Shown: positions 1-12,588 of the stretch, in pieces
How the letters are laid out: the number at the start of each line of letters is the position of its first letter
Position numbering within the stretch: the first letter of the stretch is position 1
DNA from: Heterobasidion occidentale
Lineage: Eukaryota > Basidiomycota > Agaricomycetes > Russulales > Bondarzewiaceae
Assembly: GCA_039111635.1 (NCBI GenBank)
Contig: JBCAQO010000003.1
Span: forward strand, 3,038,001-3,102,000
Reading direction: 5' to 3'
Length of the DNA: 64,000 nt
Notes under the pieces: model-generated
Database searches by the model: none
Told to the model about the DNA's origin: nothing
Seen by the model: the letters and a program-made list of their open reading frames with translations, nothing else
Position numbers and translations under genes: made by a program

Positions 1-911
1 AAACCCTACTTATTCACTCGCAGCCCAGCAACTGTCCACTGGGTGTCGAGGTGCTATATCGGGAAGAGCGCACGATGTGGAGCCGCTCTTGCTTTTGTAG
101 TTCACGGGAGTCGGCTTTACGAGACGCCTCACAGTCGCTTGTGTTTTCTGTATACCGTTGCTAGTGCTGGGCATCAGCTTTCGATAGTATTCATTCAATG
201 CCAGGATCTTTCACACCTCCTTCCTCTGTGGAGCGATGGACGATCCCGCTCCGACGAATCGAAATCCGCCGCAGAACGTCGCGGCGCGTGAAGCGTGAAG
301 TCCGATTTTTCTATAACGCTTGCCGCTGATTCTCTACCGCATCCATCTAGCGATCTGCCACTTCCTGCACTGCCCCAATGGCCTGCTGTCTCTCACGAAC
401 GCACGCCCTCGTGATGGGGGCCGTCTCCCCCGCACAAATAGATCTTCCAGCGCGCGCACCGCTGCGCCGTCTCGCCACCCCAGTACGCCGCCGCGCGGCA
501 GGGCCCGCGTCGACGATGGCGGGGGCAGCGGTGTTGGCAGCGAGGGATGTGCCCGCCCTCGACTCCTCCATTCACTCGCGTGGGAACATAGGCGTGCGAT
601 CCTCTGGCGCCCGAGTCGCACTCGGCTGTCCTAAATTCCACGCAGACCCTCCCGAGCTCGGTTTCTGCCAAGAGAAGACGAGCACCTGCAGACGGCCAAA
701 GCCAAAGTCAAAGCCAAAGCCAAGTATGCTACAGATATTATGTTAGACTTCCGTCGATCCACACGGGCAGTGTGCATATCTACGGGAACGGTCAGCGAGA
801 GACGGATCAGCAGCCAGACGAAATTGTACAGATAAACGCAAATACGATGACGACGAACATGAACAAGACGCATGAGCTCAGCACTGACCACGAGATGAAC
901 GCCTAAACACG
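1..911. other. No recognisable gene
   Basis: Only short overlapping open frames occur on both strands, and none shows a domain or a convincing exon structure. A short degenerate hexamer-like run (AAAGCC/AAAGTC units) lies near 697-722. The stretch probably holds the 3' flank of the HD-domain gene that ends at 912 and may hold the edge of a gene outside the window. Confidence 0.4.
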
Positions 912-3626
912 TCAAACGGCCCTCCTCTTCCTCGCCGGGCTCCAATCAGGCCCCGGCCCCGCATCCTTCTCACTCTCCTGCACCTTCTCCCCCTCCTTCT
1001 CCTTCTCCTTCTCCTTCTCACCTTTCGCAGGCTCCACCTCCCGCGCACGCTTCCCCGAGCGCAGCATCCTCTCCGCGCCCCCACCTCCACCACCGCCGCG
1101 GCCCTCGCGCGTCGGCGACCCCGGCACCGGCAGGACGCGCCGCCCATAGTCCTTATCGACCGTCATGAACTTGTTCTCGTCTCCAAACGACGGCGACGAC
1201 TCCAGCGGCGAGCCCGCTCCCCCACCCGCGCCCGCACCCCCGCCGGCGCCGGCGGGAAACACGCCGCTGCGGCTCGTGACGCGGGAGAAGGGCTTGCGGG
1301 GCTTGGACGACGGTCGCGGCGGCGTGGACGGCGTGGACGGGAGCTCGAGCTCGGTGGCGGCGATCGTCGGGGAGGGCGGGACAAAGGCGGCCATGAGGGC
1401 TGCGGCTGCGGCGGCCTCGCGCTCGCGAAGTTGCTGCATGATGGAGCGGTACCCCGCTTGGACGATGCCGAAGTAGCTGCGGGGGCGCGGCGGCGGTCAG
1501 CGGTGGGCTCGTCGGGCCGAGCGGTGGGAGGGAGGGGAGAAGGAAGGAAGGAGGAAGGGGCGCGCACCGGATGTCTTTGGTGTACACGCGCAGGAGGACC
1601 TCGCCGAAGCTCGCGGGCATCAGGATGGACAGGTCGCCGCGCCCGGCGTGTTGAGAACCTACGAGTGCCGGCGATCAGCGGACGCATTCAGAGGAGGCGT
1701 GCCCAAGGAGCGGCGTACGCACGGTCGAGGTTCCGCTTGGAGTAGAACTTGACCGAGTCGAGCGGGTTGTCCTCGCCCATGCCGTGGTGCATGAGCGAGA
1801 GCGAGACGATCACGTCCCTCGCCTGCAGCGCGTCGATGTCCTTCGACTGCGACGCGCGCGCGGCCGAAGCGTCGAGCCGCTTCGCCTCGCGCACGATCGC
1901 CGCCGCGGTGACCTCCTCCTCGAGGAGGTCGTGCATGCCCCACTCGAACACCTTGTAGTCGACGCACTTGTACAGGTCGCGCTCGCGGATCCGGGCGAAG
2001 ATCGCGCGCGACTCGGCGAGTTCCTGCGGGGGCCAGTGCGGCGCGGTGAGCGTCACGCGGCGGGAGGGAGGGGGGGAGGCTCACGGGGTCCTTCGTGCGT
2101 TCGATGAACGGCATGATGTCGTCGGTGAGGGAGATGTACTCGCTCGGCTGCTCGATGCACTGTGCGATCTGCATGTACGGATCGGCAGCGAGGAGCGCGT
2201 CGATGATCATGAATTCGATCGCCTTGGCTGTGCGACGTTCGGCATGTCGTGAGCATGATAGTCAGACTACTCGAGCGAGATTCGGGTACGTGCCGGTCTT
2301 GTGGTGGTAGATGCGCTTGTGGAGGCTAAACTGTTCCAGCGCGCGTCAGCCCGACGTGCGCGCGTAGCGGGAGGGGCACGTACCCGCGTGTAGCACAGCT
2401 CGTAGACTTGGTTTGCATCTTTTATGTCGAAGCAAATCTCGTTGTCGACGACTCTGGACGAGTCGATGAGCCTGTGATAGACGAGTGAGCTGCGTCGAGG
2501 ACGCGCGCGCGCGCGTCTGGACGGACCTGCTGAGAGAGAGGTTGCCCCGCTCGCCGATGGCGTTGGAGTCGCGCGCGATGTAGTCGAACCTGTGTGAGAG
2601 CCAGGGTCGGTGGAGAGACGTGTCAGAGTCGGCGTGGGAGTACCGACTTGTCCACGTCGATGCCGTTGCGCTTGTTCGCGACGATCTCGAACAAGAACGG
2701 CTTCTCGAGGGTGTCTCTGCAGATGTGCACGCATGCGATCAAGATCAGGAGGGGCATGACGCGGAGAAACACGCACGCGCAGCGCGTCTTGTCGCCCGCG
2801 ATGAGGGCCTTGATGAACGTCGCGTCCTGCTCCGAGATGCCCAGGTTGTACTGCCTGATCATGTCGTCGAACATCATCTCCGACGCGTCCTCGTGCTTCC
2901 ATTTTTTGCCTTTCCTGCAAACGGGTCGCGGGGTCAGCAGCATCGCGCGAAACGGGCGGCGGCGGGGACAGACAGCGCGCGGGGGATGAACATGCTGTCC
3001 CACACGTGGCTCCAGGGCCCGTGTCCGAGGTCATGGCACAGGCCGGCGAGCATGACGCAGCGCACGTCGCGATCGGTGATGTAGAGCTCGGGCTGTGACT
3101 TTTGGAGGTGCTCGGTCATGAGACGCGCCAGGTGCGCGACGCCTATTCATAGTGGGCGCGTGTAGGGGGCCGCGCAGCCCGTCCGTGAGCACGCGCGGAA
3201 GGGGCGAGGCAGTGCTGCGGACGACGGACCTAGGCAGTGCTCGAAGCGGTTGTGAGACGCCCCGGGCCAGACGTAGTACGAGGTCCCGAGCTGCTTGATG
3301 TTGCGGAGGCGTTGGAAGTGTTTGCTGGGCGATGGACGTCAGTAAAAGGGCGTCCGTGGGGAGTGGGGTGGGTGTATGCGCGCGTACGTGTCTACTACTG
3401 CGCAGACCTCGGGAGAAAGAGGGACTATGGAGCAGATTGCGTGTCGAGACGCGCGAACGAACGAGACGAACGGCGTTCATGAAGATCCAAGGAATGCGGG
3501 TGTCAATACGCGGACATTAGATTGAGAGGGGGCAGAGCACGCACTGTAGTCATGGATAGGGTCTTTGAATCGCCTGGTGGTGCTCATGGCAGACGTAGAG
3601 TCGCTTTCGTCGTCCATGTCAGCCAT
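912..3626 (-). CDS. SAMHD1-like HD-domain dNTP triphosphohydrolase, intron-rich
   Basis: This is a minus-strand gene with roughly ten short introns; the last exon is 912-1476. Exons read in family order: [27 protein letters not shown] (first metal His), [14 protein letters not shown] (HD pair), [22 protein letters not shown] (last metal Asp), then the helical C-terminal half. These are the conserved blocks of SAMHD1, which cleaves dNTPs to deoxynucleosides and triphosphate. The human N-terminal SAM domain is absent: the HD fold starts about 20 residues from the start. The C-terminus carries a low-complexity K/E repeat (complement of 985-1025) and ends in a basic KRRAV tail. The first ATG is at 3626, but a TATA-like box lies only about 10 bp upstream, so the in-frame ATG at 3587 may be the real start. 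Substrate and nuclear location are inferred from the family. Exact splice sites were not all fixed. Confidence 0.88.
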
Positions 3627-3634
3627 GTCGCAGG

Positions 3635-3643
3635 CCTTTTATA
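3635..3643 (-). promoter_or_regulatory. TATA-like box of the HD-domain gene
   Basis: TATAAAAGG is read on the minus strand just ahead of the first ATG at 3626. A usual 25-30 bp distance to transcription start would place the mRNA start near 3605-3610 and favour ATG 3587 as the initiator. Confidence 0.4.
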
Positions 3644-5169
3644 GACGTCTGCAGGTCAGCTCGTGTCTGTCGCCATACTCGCGGGTAGAGCCTACTGGAT
3701 GCAGCGCGGTGATCGCCCTCAAGTTACGGTGTGTTTGATCGGTAAAGACGGGAAGAATGTGGAAGGTGTGGGTGTGGGTTGGGGGTAAGAACAAGCTGGG
3801 TAGCGCCGGGACTGGCCGACGAGGAGAGACGCGACGCGCCCCGTGGGAAAACCTTGCCTATATGGGTACTTTCGGCGTTCCTGTGTTCTCCCAAGCCTCG
3901 AAAGTGGGATCCCCTCTGATCCTGCAGCCTCCGAAGCGTATGTTTTTTCGTCCATAACTGCATCTGCTCGGGAATCACAGGCACGACTCTCCGAAAACGA
4001 TGCGGCACCCATCTGATTTCCCAGACAGATCAGCACGGCTACAGGTCACAGCCAAACCGATACAGCATCGCTTCGATGCCGGGTTTTCGCACGCAGCCCG
4101 TGGTCTCGGGAGTGTCCGCACGTCCAGGAATCGCGACCGTGACCACGGGCCTCCAGGTTGAACATAGCGTCGGCCATACTCCCTTGGACGTTCCAGCGCA
4201 ACACTACCTATCCCACTGCGCGAATGGTGGGTTCGGCAGCCCGTCGACGCCCCGTCGAGTTCCAAACGCGAATGATCGATTCCCCGTTCTTTCGCGAGCT
4301 TGCTTGTAACCCTACGCCCCCACCTGAAATAGAGCATCTTGCCAGAACGTTCGAGCGCGAGCCGTCATGTCGGCCTACGGGCTCTCAATTTGATCGGAAT
4401 GGCGGCACAATAGATGATGATTCAAACAGTACTAGATACTTCCTAGATTACCTCCTTGCTTGCAAGTACCTTTCCCAGGCCGGAGGCGATTTCAAGCAAG
4501 ACCGGGTACTGTGTAGCCGGGTGGGCTGCGGGCATTGCGTGGCGCGGGCCGGACGCGGAGACGATCGCTGTGATTACAGCTGCATTGTTTCCCTGCGGTA
4601 GGATCACGGCACTTCACGCCTCCGCGCGTAGTGGTCACGGCTTGCTTCGAGAGTAGACCATGCATGATTTCCTACCTTATGCTCTCCACGGGATGCTGTC
4701 GCCATCTGGCGCACCGTCGCGATCCAATGATTCCCTGAAAGCTCAGCGCTCCTCTCTCGTTCTCGTCGCTGGAACAGAAGCAGACGTTACCCCGTCAGGA
4801 CAGACGGCATAGATCAATCAGTCGATGCTCATCGAGACCCACCCTGGACGCGTAGAACCACCAATCTGCGCCAATGCGATAGCAGTGGGCACTCGATGCC
4901 TTTGCCAACCATCCCGACCAGGCGCATGACTACCCACTTAGAACGGAGACAAGGCAAGCCCCGCCACACTTCTTTCACGTTCAGCGATATCTACGATGTG
5001 AACGACAAGGTCGCCTTGATGTCGTATCTTCGTCAAGAACGCAGCCCGATGCTACCACGATCCTCTACTTAACTTATCGGTACTAAAGTATGCCACTGTG
5101 CTTGCCGAAATATCATGCAATCATCTTAGGAAGGACTGTGAAAGATAGTACAGCTACAGGCTATGAACA
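3644..5169. other. Intergenic, nothing recognised
   Basis: Short frames on both strands overlap each other and show no family signature. No RNA gene or transposon end was seen. Confidence 0.4.
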
Positions 5170-7380
5170 TGCGACTCGCATCTCCGTGGCCGCTGCGAAC
5201 ATCACCCGAGGGCACCCAAAGTGTACACATGAGCCAGCTGGCCGACCGAGAACACCAAACGTGGAAAAGGCAGGGGGCCTGTCGGGGACAGCGTAGGAAC
5301 ATGAGCGCCGTGACACGGGAAAAGTAAACGACCCACCGGCGCAGGCGCCGAGGCGCCTGCGTCCGTCGATCTGCATCCTGGCTCGTGCGCGCGAGCCCGC
5401 ACGGTGCAATGCTATAGTCGCGAGAGGCAGCTGGTCGACCGATAGCAGAGAGCATGGAAGAGACGAGGAGCTTGCCGCGCGGACTGTCTACAACCATCAG
5501 CGCCGTCAAATGAGAAAAGTAAACGACCTACCGGCGCAGGCGCCGAGTCGCCTGCGTCAGTCAACATGCATCCTTGTCCGCGGCAAGCAACTAGGTAGAC
5601 TGCTGCAATGCAACGGTCGCTCGAAGAACCTAGAAGGGAAAAAGCCTCGCCCGAAGGCGAGAAGGAGGAAAAAATTATGGTGCCGCACTGAGGCAGCACC
5701 TCGGGAATGCGATCCCATCCGCCCTCGGATCCCACCCGTGCGTATAGATGGCTCGTCTTCCAATCCCGGGATATACATTCTGCTAGAAAAAAAAACGGCT
5801 GCGTGCCCGCCCACAACCGGTGCCCACCCGGCGTGTTTTGCAGCTAAGGCACGTACTGACGCCTGGGACACAGGGCGAGGTCATATAGGCCCCGCCACTG
5901 CAACCACCGACGCCCTTGCCGCCACCTGGACGCCAGACCCACGGCTCTCCATAGCTCACCCGTCGACTATGGTGGATTAACCGATGGCGGTCGCCGGCCT
6001 CGAAGGTGCCGGCTCCTATACCACCCAGCTTCCCCTAGCCATGAGACGGTGGGGCCCAATCGCTCCCTGCAAGCGGAGAGGCTCTTATAACGGCAGCGAA
6101 CCGATGCGCGAGCTGGACCTCCTCTGTGTAATGCAGCGCAGGCCCTCTCGAAGGACGGGCTCGAAAGCCACGATGGCATCTAGACGAATGGATGGGTCAG
6201 ATCGGATGTCGTCGCAGCGTCGGAGGGCAGCGAACTCACAATTTTATCCGCGGATTTCTGTCATCTCCCTTTTGGAGGCAAACTACAAGGACACGGTCGC
6301 GAGTGAGCAGCGAGTCTGAGAACGAGGGGCAATCGACGTACAAATTTCCCTTTATCCTTCTTTATTCTGCTAGCCATGCGTGCCCATGTGAACACAAAAC
6401 TCGATAAGATGCAGAGGGACGTACTTTATATTGTCTTGAGTTTTGTATGCTTATAGGCGTAGGGTCTGAGGGAGAGACGTCATTGAGGGCGAGGTTAGAG
6501 AAATGAGGTGATGAGAGACGTACCGTGTTAGGACCCTCGCTAACTGAGCCATGCCCGTGTGAGTGTGGGTCATGACTACTGTCGTTGATCCATGCCACAG
6601 GATGGTGGACTTGCCGGCGATGTTTTAAATATTCTACGAACCGTCAGCGATGAGATGGAGGGTGGAAGACGTACGCCGTGGTAGGTGGGCCACACGCCAC
6701 TGACGAGACGTGCTCATGGAAGATTTGCCTCCGGCGAGGTCACTGATGGCGGAGGGTATGAGCGCGTTCAAGGTGAGTGGCATGGACGCAGGCGTACTGA
6801 GGAGATTGTGGTGGGCGAGGGAGAAGAGGCGATGGGGTTCAACTGGCATGGGAGGGTGCCTTATATATACAGGACGCGGAGGCGGTCACGTCGGCGGACC
6901 TTCGAGACACAAGAGAAGAAAGTTCACACTCAGCCGGGCGGATTCGGAACGTGATGGAGGCGTGATGGAGAGGATAAGGGATCGGTACAGTGGACCCACA
7001 GCCGATGGCAAACTGGCGCCTGTGCACGGACCACGAGGAGACGAGCCCACCCGCCCTTTTGTTCTTCCGGTGCCCTTTTGCAACAGATAGCTTTGTTCTT
7101 CGGTCCGGCTTAAATGAGGCGTGTACGGAAGGGAGGAGTCGGTGGCAGACCTCGAGCGAGGGCTCGTCAAGCGCCGCTCCGGGCTCCGATGGCGCGACTA
7201 GCGGTGCACGTTGCGGTGCGGCACCAGATGGTTTGTCCACCAGCAAGCAATCATGCCTCCTAGAAAATCAGTGGCCTAACTCGTAAGGACGCATTCTGCT
7301 CTTGATCAGGCGGGAACGGCCCCGGGGGCGAACCAACGAGCGAACCGTCGTCGTGGCGCCTGTTCAAGCCGGAATTTCAA
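5170..7380. repeat. Repeat R, left copy
   Basis: This segment is collinear with 50548-52725, with long nearly identical stretches broken by small indels. It begins with two or three degenerate units (about 150-195 bp) that share GAGAAAAGTAAACGACC followed by GC-rich hairpin sequence. Near 5339-5363 the arms CGCAGGCGCC and GGCGCCTGCG form a strong hairpin. Further in are a perfect CTCGCC-CGAA-GGCGAG stem (5646-5661) and a second stem-loop at 5679-5700. No transposase or terminal repeat was recognised. It could be a duplicated promoter or host segment, a non-autonomous element, or a non-coding RNA locus. Confidence 0.75.
6451..6849 (-). CDS. Possible small spliced ORF in repeat R (doubtful)
   Basis: On the minus strand a TATATATAA sequence lies about 20 bp ahead of ATG 6849. 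An open frame runs to a GTACGT donor near 6674, continues in a second exon from 6609 containing AWINDSSHDPHSHGHGS, then reaches another GTACGT donor and a third exon ending TAA at 6451. The product would be about 93 residues with no known domain. In the right copy of R the second exon is conserved but the first ATG is missing, which argues against a conserved protein. A spliced non-coding transcript would fit equally well. Confidence 0.2.
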
Positions 7381-7728
7381 TGCGGCCCAGTACATGTCAA
7401 CGACGTCTGCCCATACCTACGCGTCCAGCTGGGTGCCATCTGGCATCCTCTCGAAAACCTTGGTGGCACACGACTGTCGTTTTTCAGCTTCAAGCCGGTT
7501 CTTGAGGCGCATCCCTCACAGACGCCTGTCCCAGTTCAGCAGCGGATGCAATTTCAGTATCAAGCCTTGACCGGTTCTGATGCCAGGGAGGTTTGCAAAC
7601 TATTGTAGAGCGGGGAAGGGGGGGTTACATTTTATACAACGCAGTCAGTGAGAACAACACTCGATGTGTAAGAAGAAGAAACAGAGCGTGCGTGTTTCAG
7701 ATCATACGAGAACAGTGTTCAGTCCTCC
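7381..7728. other. Spacer, nothing recognised
   Basis: Homology to the right copy of R fades here. No gene-like frame was seen before the P450 remnant. Confidence 0.4.
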
Positions 7729-8450
7729 TCACGCCAGCCTCTTGACACGCAGCGGAAACTGCGCCCCCTCCTCCCCTTCGATTGTTGGGCGCGACAGGAT
7801 TGCCCCTTTCGTCGTGATCTTCGTCCCAGGCCCGTCACGGAGCTCGAACGCGAAATTGCGCACCAGCACAAACAGCACTGCCTGAAACCCGCGAAAGAAA
7901 AAAAGAAAGAAAAAAGCACACAGCAGGGGAGTAGCAAGGGTCGTTCAGCACACGCGGAACCAGCCGGCCTGTGTCCTCTTGCACGTACCTTGATCTCAGC
8001 CAGCGTGAAGTTCTTCCCAATGGTCAATGTTTCACTCGATAGTAGATACGACCGGATCAGCCTTGTGCGCGGAATCGAAGAAGTGCGGAGTCAACTGCCG
8101 AATGGTAACACAGCTGTACGCAGGGGTGAGGGTTTTGCGCTGGCGTTTTTAGGAGTGCCCATTGGCCCACAGAAGTCCCGTTCCAATCTAGAAGATGACG
8201 TAGGATCGGTCGTGTTCAAAAAGGAAAAGCAGAGTCCAAGTGCGCGCTCACCATATCCTGGATCGCGAGCTTCGCCGGTTTGGATTTGAAGTACCCCTAC
8301 GTGTCCCGCCGGAGCTGTGTGTGATCGCTTACGGGGCCATGAGCACGATGCTGTGCGTGTCGAACGCGTCAGGAAACGTGTACCCAGACGGGTGTGGGCG
8401 CGACCAGCCTTCGTAAAGGACTGCGGGATCGCAAGCCTGTGATCTCGCAA
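7729..8450 (-). pseudogene. Cytochrome P450 pseudogene with central deletion
   Basis: This is collinear with both ends of the P450 gene at 61535-63764 and lacks the middle. The 5' part (about 8080-8450) matches the exon ending before the GTGAGTGCGCAC donor; a TAA now follows the block equivalent to LMDPKAITH. Near 8025 the sequence jumps to the heme-region exon: IGKNFTLAEIK remains, but the FxxGxRxC part with the heme-ligand Cys is gone. The last exon survives to a stop at 7729. About 1.4 kb of the parent, including the I-helix and ExxR, is missing, so no functional enzyme is possible. It lies beside repeat R, as a duplicated remnant. Confidence 0.8.
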
Positions 8451-10854
8451 TGTCAGTGAATCACCTACACTATATCCTTAGATTGGAGAAAGCGGACGGG
8501 CATATACTGAAGGCGGACTTTGTCTCGATCCAGTAGTTTTTGTGCAGGAAGGACGCCTGGGGCTGCACTTGCTGAGAACGATTGGCAACGGCTGGCAACG
8601 AGGGTCCTGCTCAGCAAAATTTGCCGGCGCTTCAAGTGTTTTGACGGTGTGAGTGAAAATAAGCCGAATGGGACCCAGGCGAGCATGCAGATCCTCGGAA
8701 AATTGAAGACAAATGACGTATCGGTTGGTATATCATCCATCAGCAAAAAGTGCCAGAACGTGAGATTCCCTTACCGGATTACGGATTATATAATGCGGAC
8801 GACCGTCATATCTTGTTCTATCTCGTACCCCATGACGTCGGTCGAGCTTGCATTACGATCCCATCCGGGCAGCGGTGTTGCGAGGTGAGGGCCATCATTG
8901 CAGGTGAGTGACCATTCGAGGCCTTTTCTGACAGGTGATATATTGTCGGGCTAATCTCATATGTTGTCATACCACTGTCAGTAAGTAGAAAACATAGCAA
9001 TGTGTCCAAGGTGAGTTCTGCCTCGATCACTTGTTACGAGCCTCCCTCAAGATCCCCTTGTCGTTCCTGTTATTCCTCATTGAGCATTCGGGCTACCCGC
9101 CTCTACTTCCCTCTGTTGATTCGCTTCTATCGCCATCGGGCCTTCTTGCCATCCCGGATCAACTAGTATTGTAGGGATGGAACTCCAACTTCGAGGAGTT
9201 ACCAATGAATTGAAGAACCCTATTGGTAAGTCTTGATAGCTTGATAGCTGAGCATGCTTTCAATTTATGCAAGGGTGGCAGCAGAGCATACACACAGGAG
9301 TTCCACTTCGTAAATCAGAGTTTGTACAGAGTGACAGGTCCAGAAACGCGAAGTCCTGCGAAGTCGCACTGGCACGGTCACGTTATCCCGCTGTCAAGTC
9401 ACAACAGATCGCTACGCGTCATCAAACACATCTTCTTCCTGACCTCCATCATGTCCCCTGTCGTCGTCCCTTTTCCTTTGAGAGCTCTCAACCTGTCGAT
9501 GACGAGAGACTACTAACACCAGCTTTGGAAGTCCAATGATGCAGCATCGGAAAAGTCAACAGAGGCTCCAGTAACAACTGTTCGAGGGCAAAAAAGGCCA
9601 AGACAACATCAGCTGCTTTCCCCGCATATACTAACCTCTTTTGCCAGCAAGCCATTGAACCTCTCTCAAGATCATTTTCCTCCTCTTCGCATTCTCTGCA
9701 AACACGGCTCTTTCAATGCTCCCTGCTGCCTCGATGTCCGCATATATGCGCTCTTCAGCACATGTTGTGCTCACTGCTATCTAGGTGTATCGACAGAGGT
9801 TGTGCCGTAGTCACCTGTTGGTCCATGTGAGTCGTTCTGTCATTGTATCTATGTATCTTGAAGTCAGAGATGGTAGCACTAATCAATGGACCGCATGTAC
9901 AACTCTGAGACTGAGCATCAGGCTGGGATCCAAGGCTCGTTTGTCACGCAGATCATCCTCAGCTGATGTGGGCTTTGTAAGTGTCCGTTCAGCTTTGAGG
10001 TGATTAGCTCACGGACCCCATCGGTTGCAGTGCGTGTAGACCCTGATCAACATGACCTTCCCGACGCGCGCGCGCGAAGCAGGGTTCAATCGCTGCAGCG
10101 TCAAACTGGCTGTAAAAATTTCTGCTCGAATTCTTCATGCCAATCATCATGTACAACCGTACGGGTTCGTGTCCGCAGGTGCGTGTGCTGTCCATCTCAC
10201 CGAGTCGTGGCCAGTGTGCTGAGAGTTGTCGTTGCAGCGTGTAACCTGCTGGGCGCGGTTGTGGTGCACTTCTTCTTGTAATGGTCGACCGAGATGTCGC
10301 TTGAGGACGTCAGCCAGGTGCTCTCTCATGCGACTACATGTACCTCCTTGTATTATATTTCCTTGTTATGCAATATATCACTTTTTTAATTCTACTTCAG
10401 CAATGCACTGTGACATATCATACTCATGTGGGATATCACAAGGTATTATGTTTGCACCTTGTAGCACAACATATTACTCTTTGAAAAGGCAAGGTAATAT
10501 ATTTCACTCGAGGATGGGCCCGAATGCCAATGTCAACATTCATTATCAATAATATATTTTTTTCTAGTTGCCCACATACCCCCCCTCTGATTATGGTGTT
10601 GCGGTCATTGTGGGAAATATAGGGCAATATATACTTATATATGGTTTCGGCACTTTTGCTGATGACTCAGTGTTGAAGCTTTGAAGGTCGGGGAGCAAGT
10701 GACGCGTCGGGTGGCGGACGAAATCGATGTGATTGCCAACTTCGGTGTCCTATTCGCCTACAAAAATTCCGATTTGGCTGTGACATTTGTAAGATCAAGA
10801 GCGAAAGTGTCCTTTATATCAAGTTTTACAGAACGTCATCACCGCCGCTCAATT
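8451..10854. other. AT-richer intergenic stretch, nothing recognised
   Basis: Over 2 kb without a supported gene. Open frames up to about 120 codons occur, but none carries a domain or recurs elsewhere in the window. The region around 10330-10650 is AT-rich with TATATA-type runs. Confidence 0.4.
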
Positions 10855-11225
10855 TTTTACCTCACTCGGGTCAGAACACTTGTCTCGCGATTCAGATTGT
10901 ACAACGCTTGATTTGGTCCAGGGATACGAGTGAGTGCCGTGACTGTTAAGTCATACTCAAAGAGGGTGCGAACGGTATATATCTGGGTGTATATGCTCCA
11001 CAGCTATCGTGATTTGTCTCGCCAGGTACGTACTAGGTCCCCCAGCATCTAGCTAGGTGTCTCGTTCTCTTCTAATGTCTACATATCATCGTCTCAAACA
11101 AGCCTCAGCAGATTTCTGTAACCAAATTTGGTCCATTCGAATTGTCTTCGTTACTTTTCCTCCTCCTCCACATCACTAGCCACCACCAATATCTCCGCAA
11201 ATTGTGACAAAGATAAGACGGTAAA

Positions 11226-12588
11226 ATGTTGATATCGAAGTGAGGGATCCACTGGTTGATCAGACTCTCAAGACTCATGCTACGATCCTCATTATCCTAT
11301 CAGTCCTCTGGATTATTGGAAACAGGCGGCAAACGCCCGCTTCAGCGTGCTGGACACTTTTATCGCCTCCACTGGCCCTGGCAGAACCAATACAGATTTC
11401 TTCAAGATCGCAGATGAGGAGATTTCCGCATTGCTGACGGTCTTGTCCTCCTTTCGCATGCGACGGAACAGATTGTCTCCCGTCTCCCGTCTTCCTCCCG
11501 AGCTCTTGGCACGCATATTCTCCTTTTCAGCGGCAATTGATATACCTCTGTCTCGAATCTTGGGATGGATAAGGGTAACTCATGTTTGCAGTCACTGGAG
11601 GCAGGTCGCGTTAAACCATTCGGCACTTTGGGCGAATGTCAGCCTCAAGATTGGCTCTCGATGGTCTGATGAGATGATACAACGTGCAAAGCTAGCACCC
11701 TTAATCATCCGATCTGATGAGGTTAGCACAAGAGCAGTCAGTAAGATGGCTATGCGCATTCTCCATTCCCATCTAGGTCGCACAGCCGAACTCTGTTTGC
11801 ATGGGTATATGACATATCTTGCGCCCATTGTGGAGACACTTACAACCTCGGCTCCGTTGTTGGAAACGGCGGAGATTTGTTCCTTCGACGAGAAATGTGC
11901 ACACCTCCCTCTTGATCTATTTGGCCATCATGCCCCACGCCTTCGCTCAGCGTATTTTGATGGATGCAGCATCCCTTGGTCCTCCCCACTTTTGCGCAAT
12001 TTGTCCCACTTAAATATCATGCTTTCGCCATGGCAGCGTTCCAGTAGAGATGCGCCCCCTTACGTTCCCTCGCATGAAGAATTCTTCGATCTACTAGCAA
12101 ACATGTGTCAGCTGGAATCTTTATCCATCGACGAATACTTCCCTCGGTACCTCCCGGGGGCGACCGCATCCAGTCGAATGAGACATCCCGTCATCAAGCT
12201 ACCTCACCTATCGTATCTCAAGTTGGGCGGTCGATGGTCGGATTGTGCCCCCGTTCTTGGAAGCATCGAAGTTCCTGCAGCATCGGGAGTCGTCCTTGAC
12301 TGCCATGATTTTGACAGCAATCATTTCAACAGCGTACTTCTCCCAATCTTTGAGAGACACAGCGGCAAGACAGGGGACGCATTGCCTATGCACACCCTTC
12401 TGATAACAGCCAACGATGACTCAGACGACACGATTATCGAGATTGCGGGGTGGACCACATCAGATGCTGGCGCTTTCACAAGACTGGTTCAGAACGAGTT
12501 ACTGCCGTCTGACAGTGGCCTCTCGTTCCGTATTTTTCTGTGCTACTCCAATGACGTCGCCTCACCATACCATCTGGATGTCTCATAG
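11226..12588 (+). pseudogene. F-box protein, truncated copy (in-frame TAG)
   Basis: Exon 1 is 11226-11239, the intron is 11240-11303 (GTGAGG...CAG), and exon 2 opens at 11304. The F-box follows: PPELLARIFSF, then CSHWRQVALNHSALW. The rest resembles the leucine-rich C-terminal part of Agaricomycete F-box proteins, which act as substrate receptors of SCF ubiquitin ligases. The frame stops at TAG 12586-12588. Beyond it the same frame stays open to 13068 and matches the last 160 or so residues of the paralogue at 45363. A nonsense change therefore removes the C-terminal quarter; the shortened protein keeps the F-box and might still be made. The GTG at 11347 is not the start; the ATG lies in the short first exon. 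Confidence 0.8.

Noticed and set aside
5640..5760. 5S rRNA-like impression of the conserved part of repeat R
   Set aside because: Only loose similarity of a GGGATCC/CCCATCC-rich block; the 5S internal promoter could not be matched.
11347..11349. GTG as start of the F-box ORF
   Set aside because: Eukaryotic genes start at ATG; a 14-bp first exon with ATG and a good intron restores the frame in both copies.
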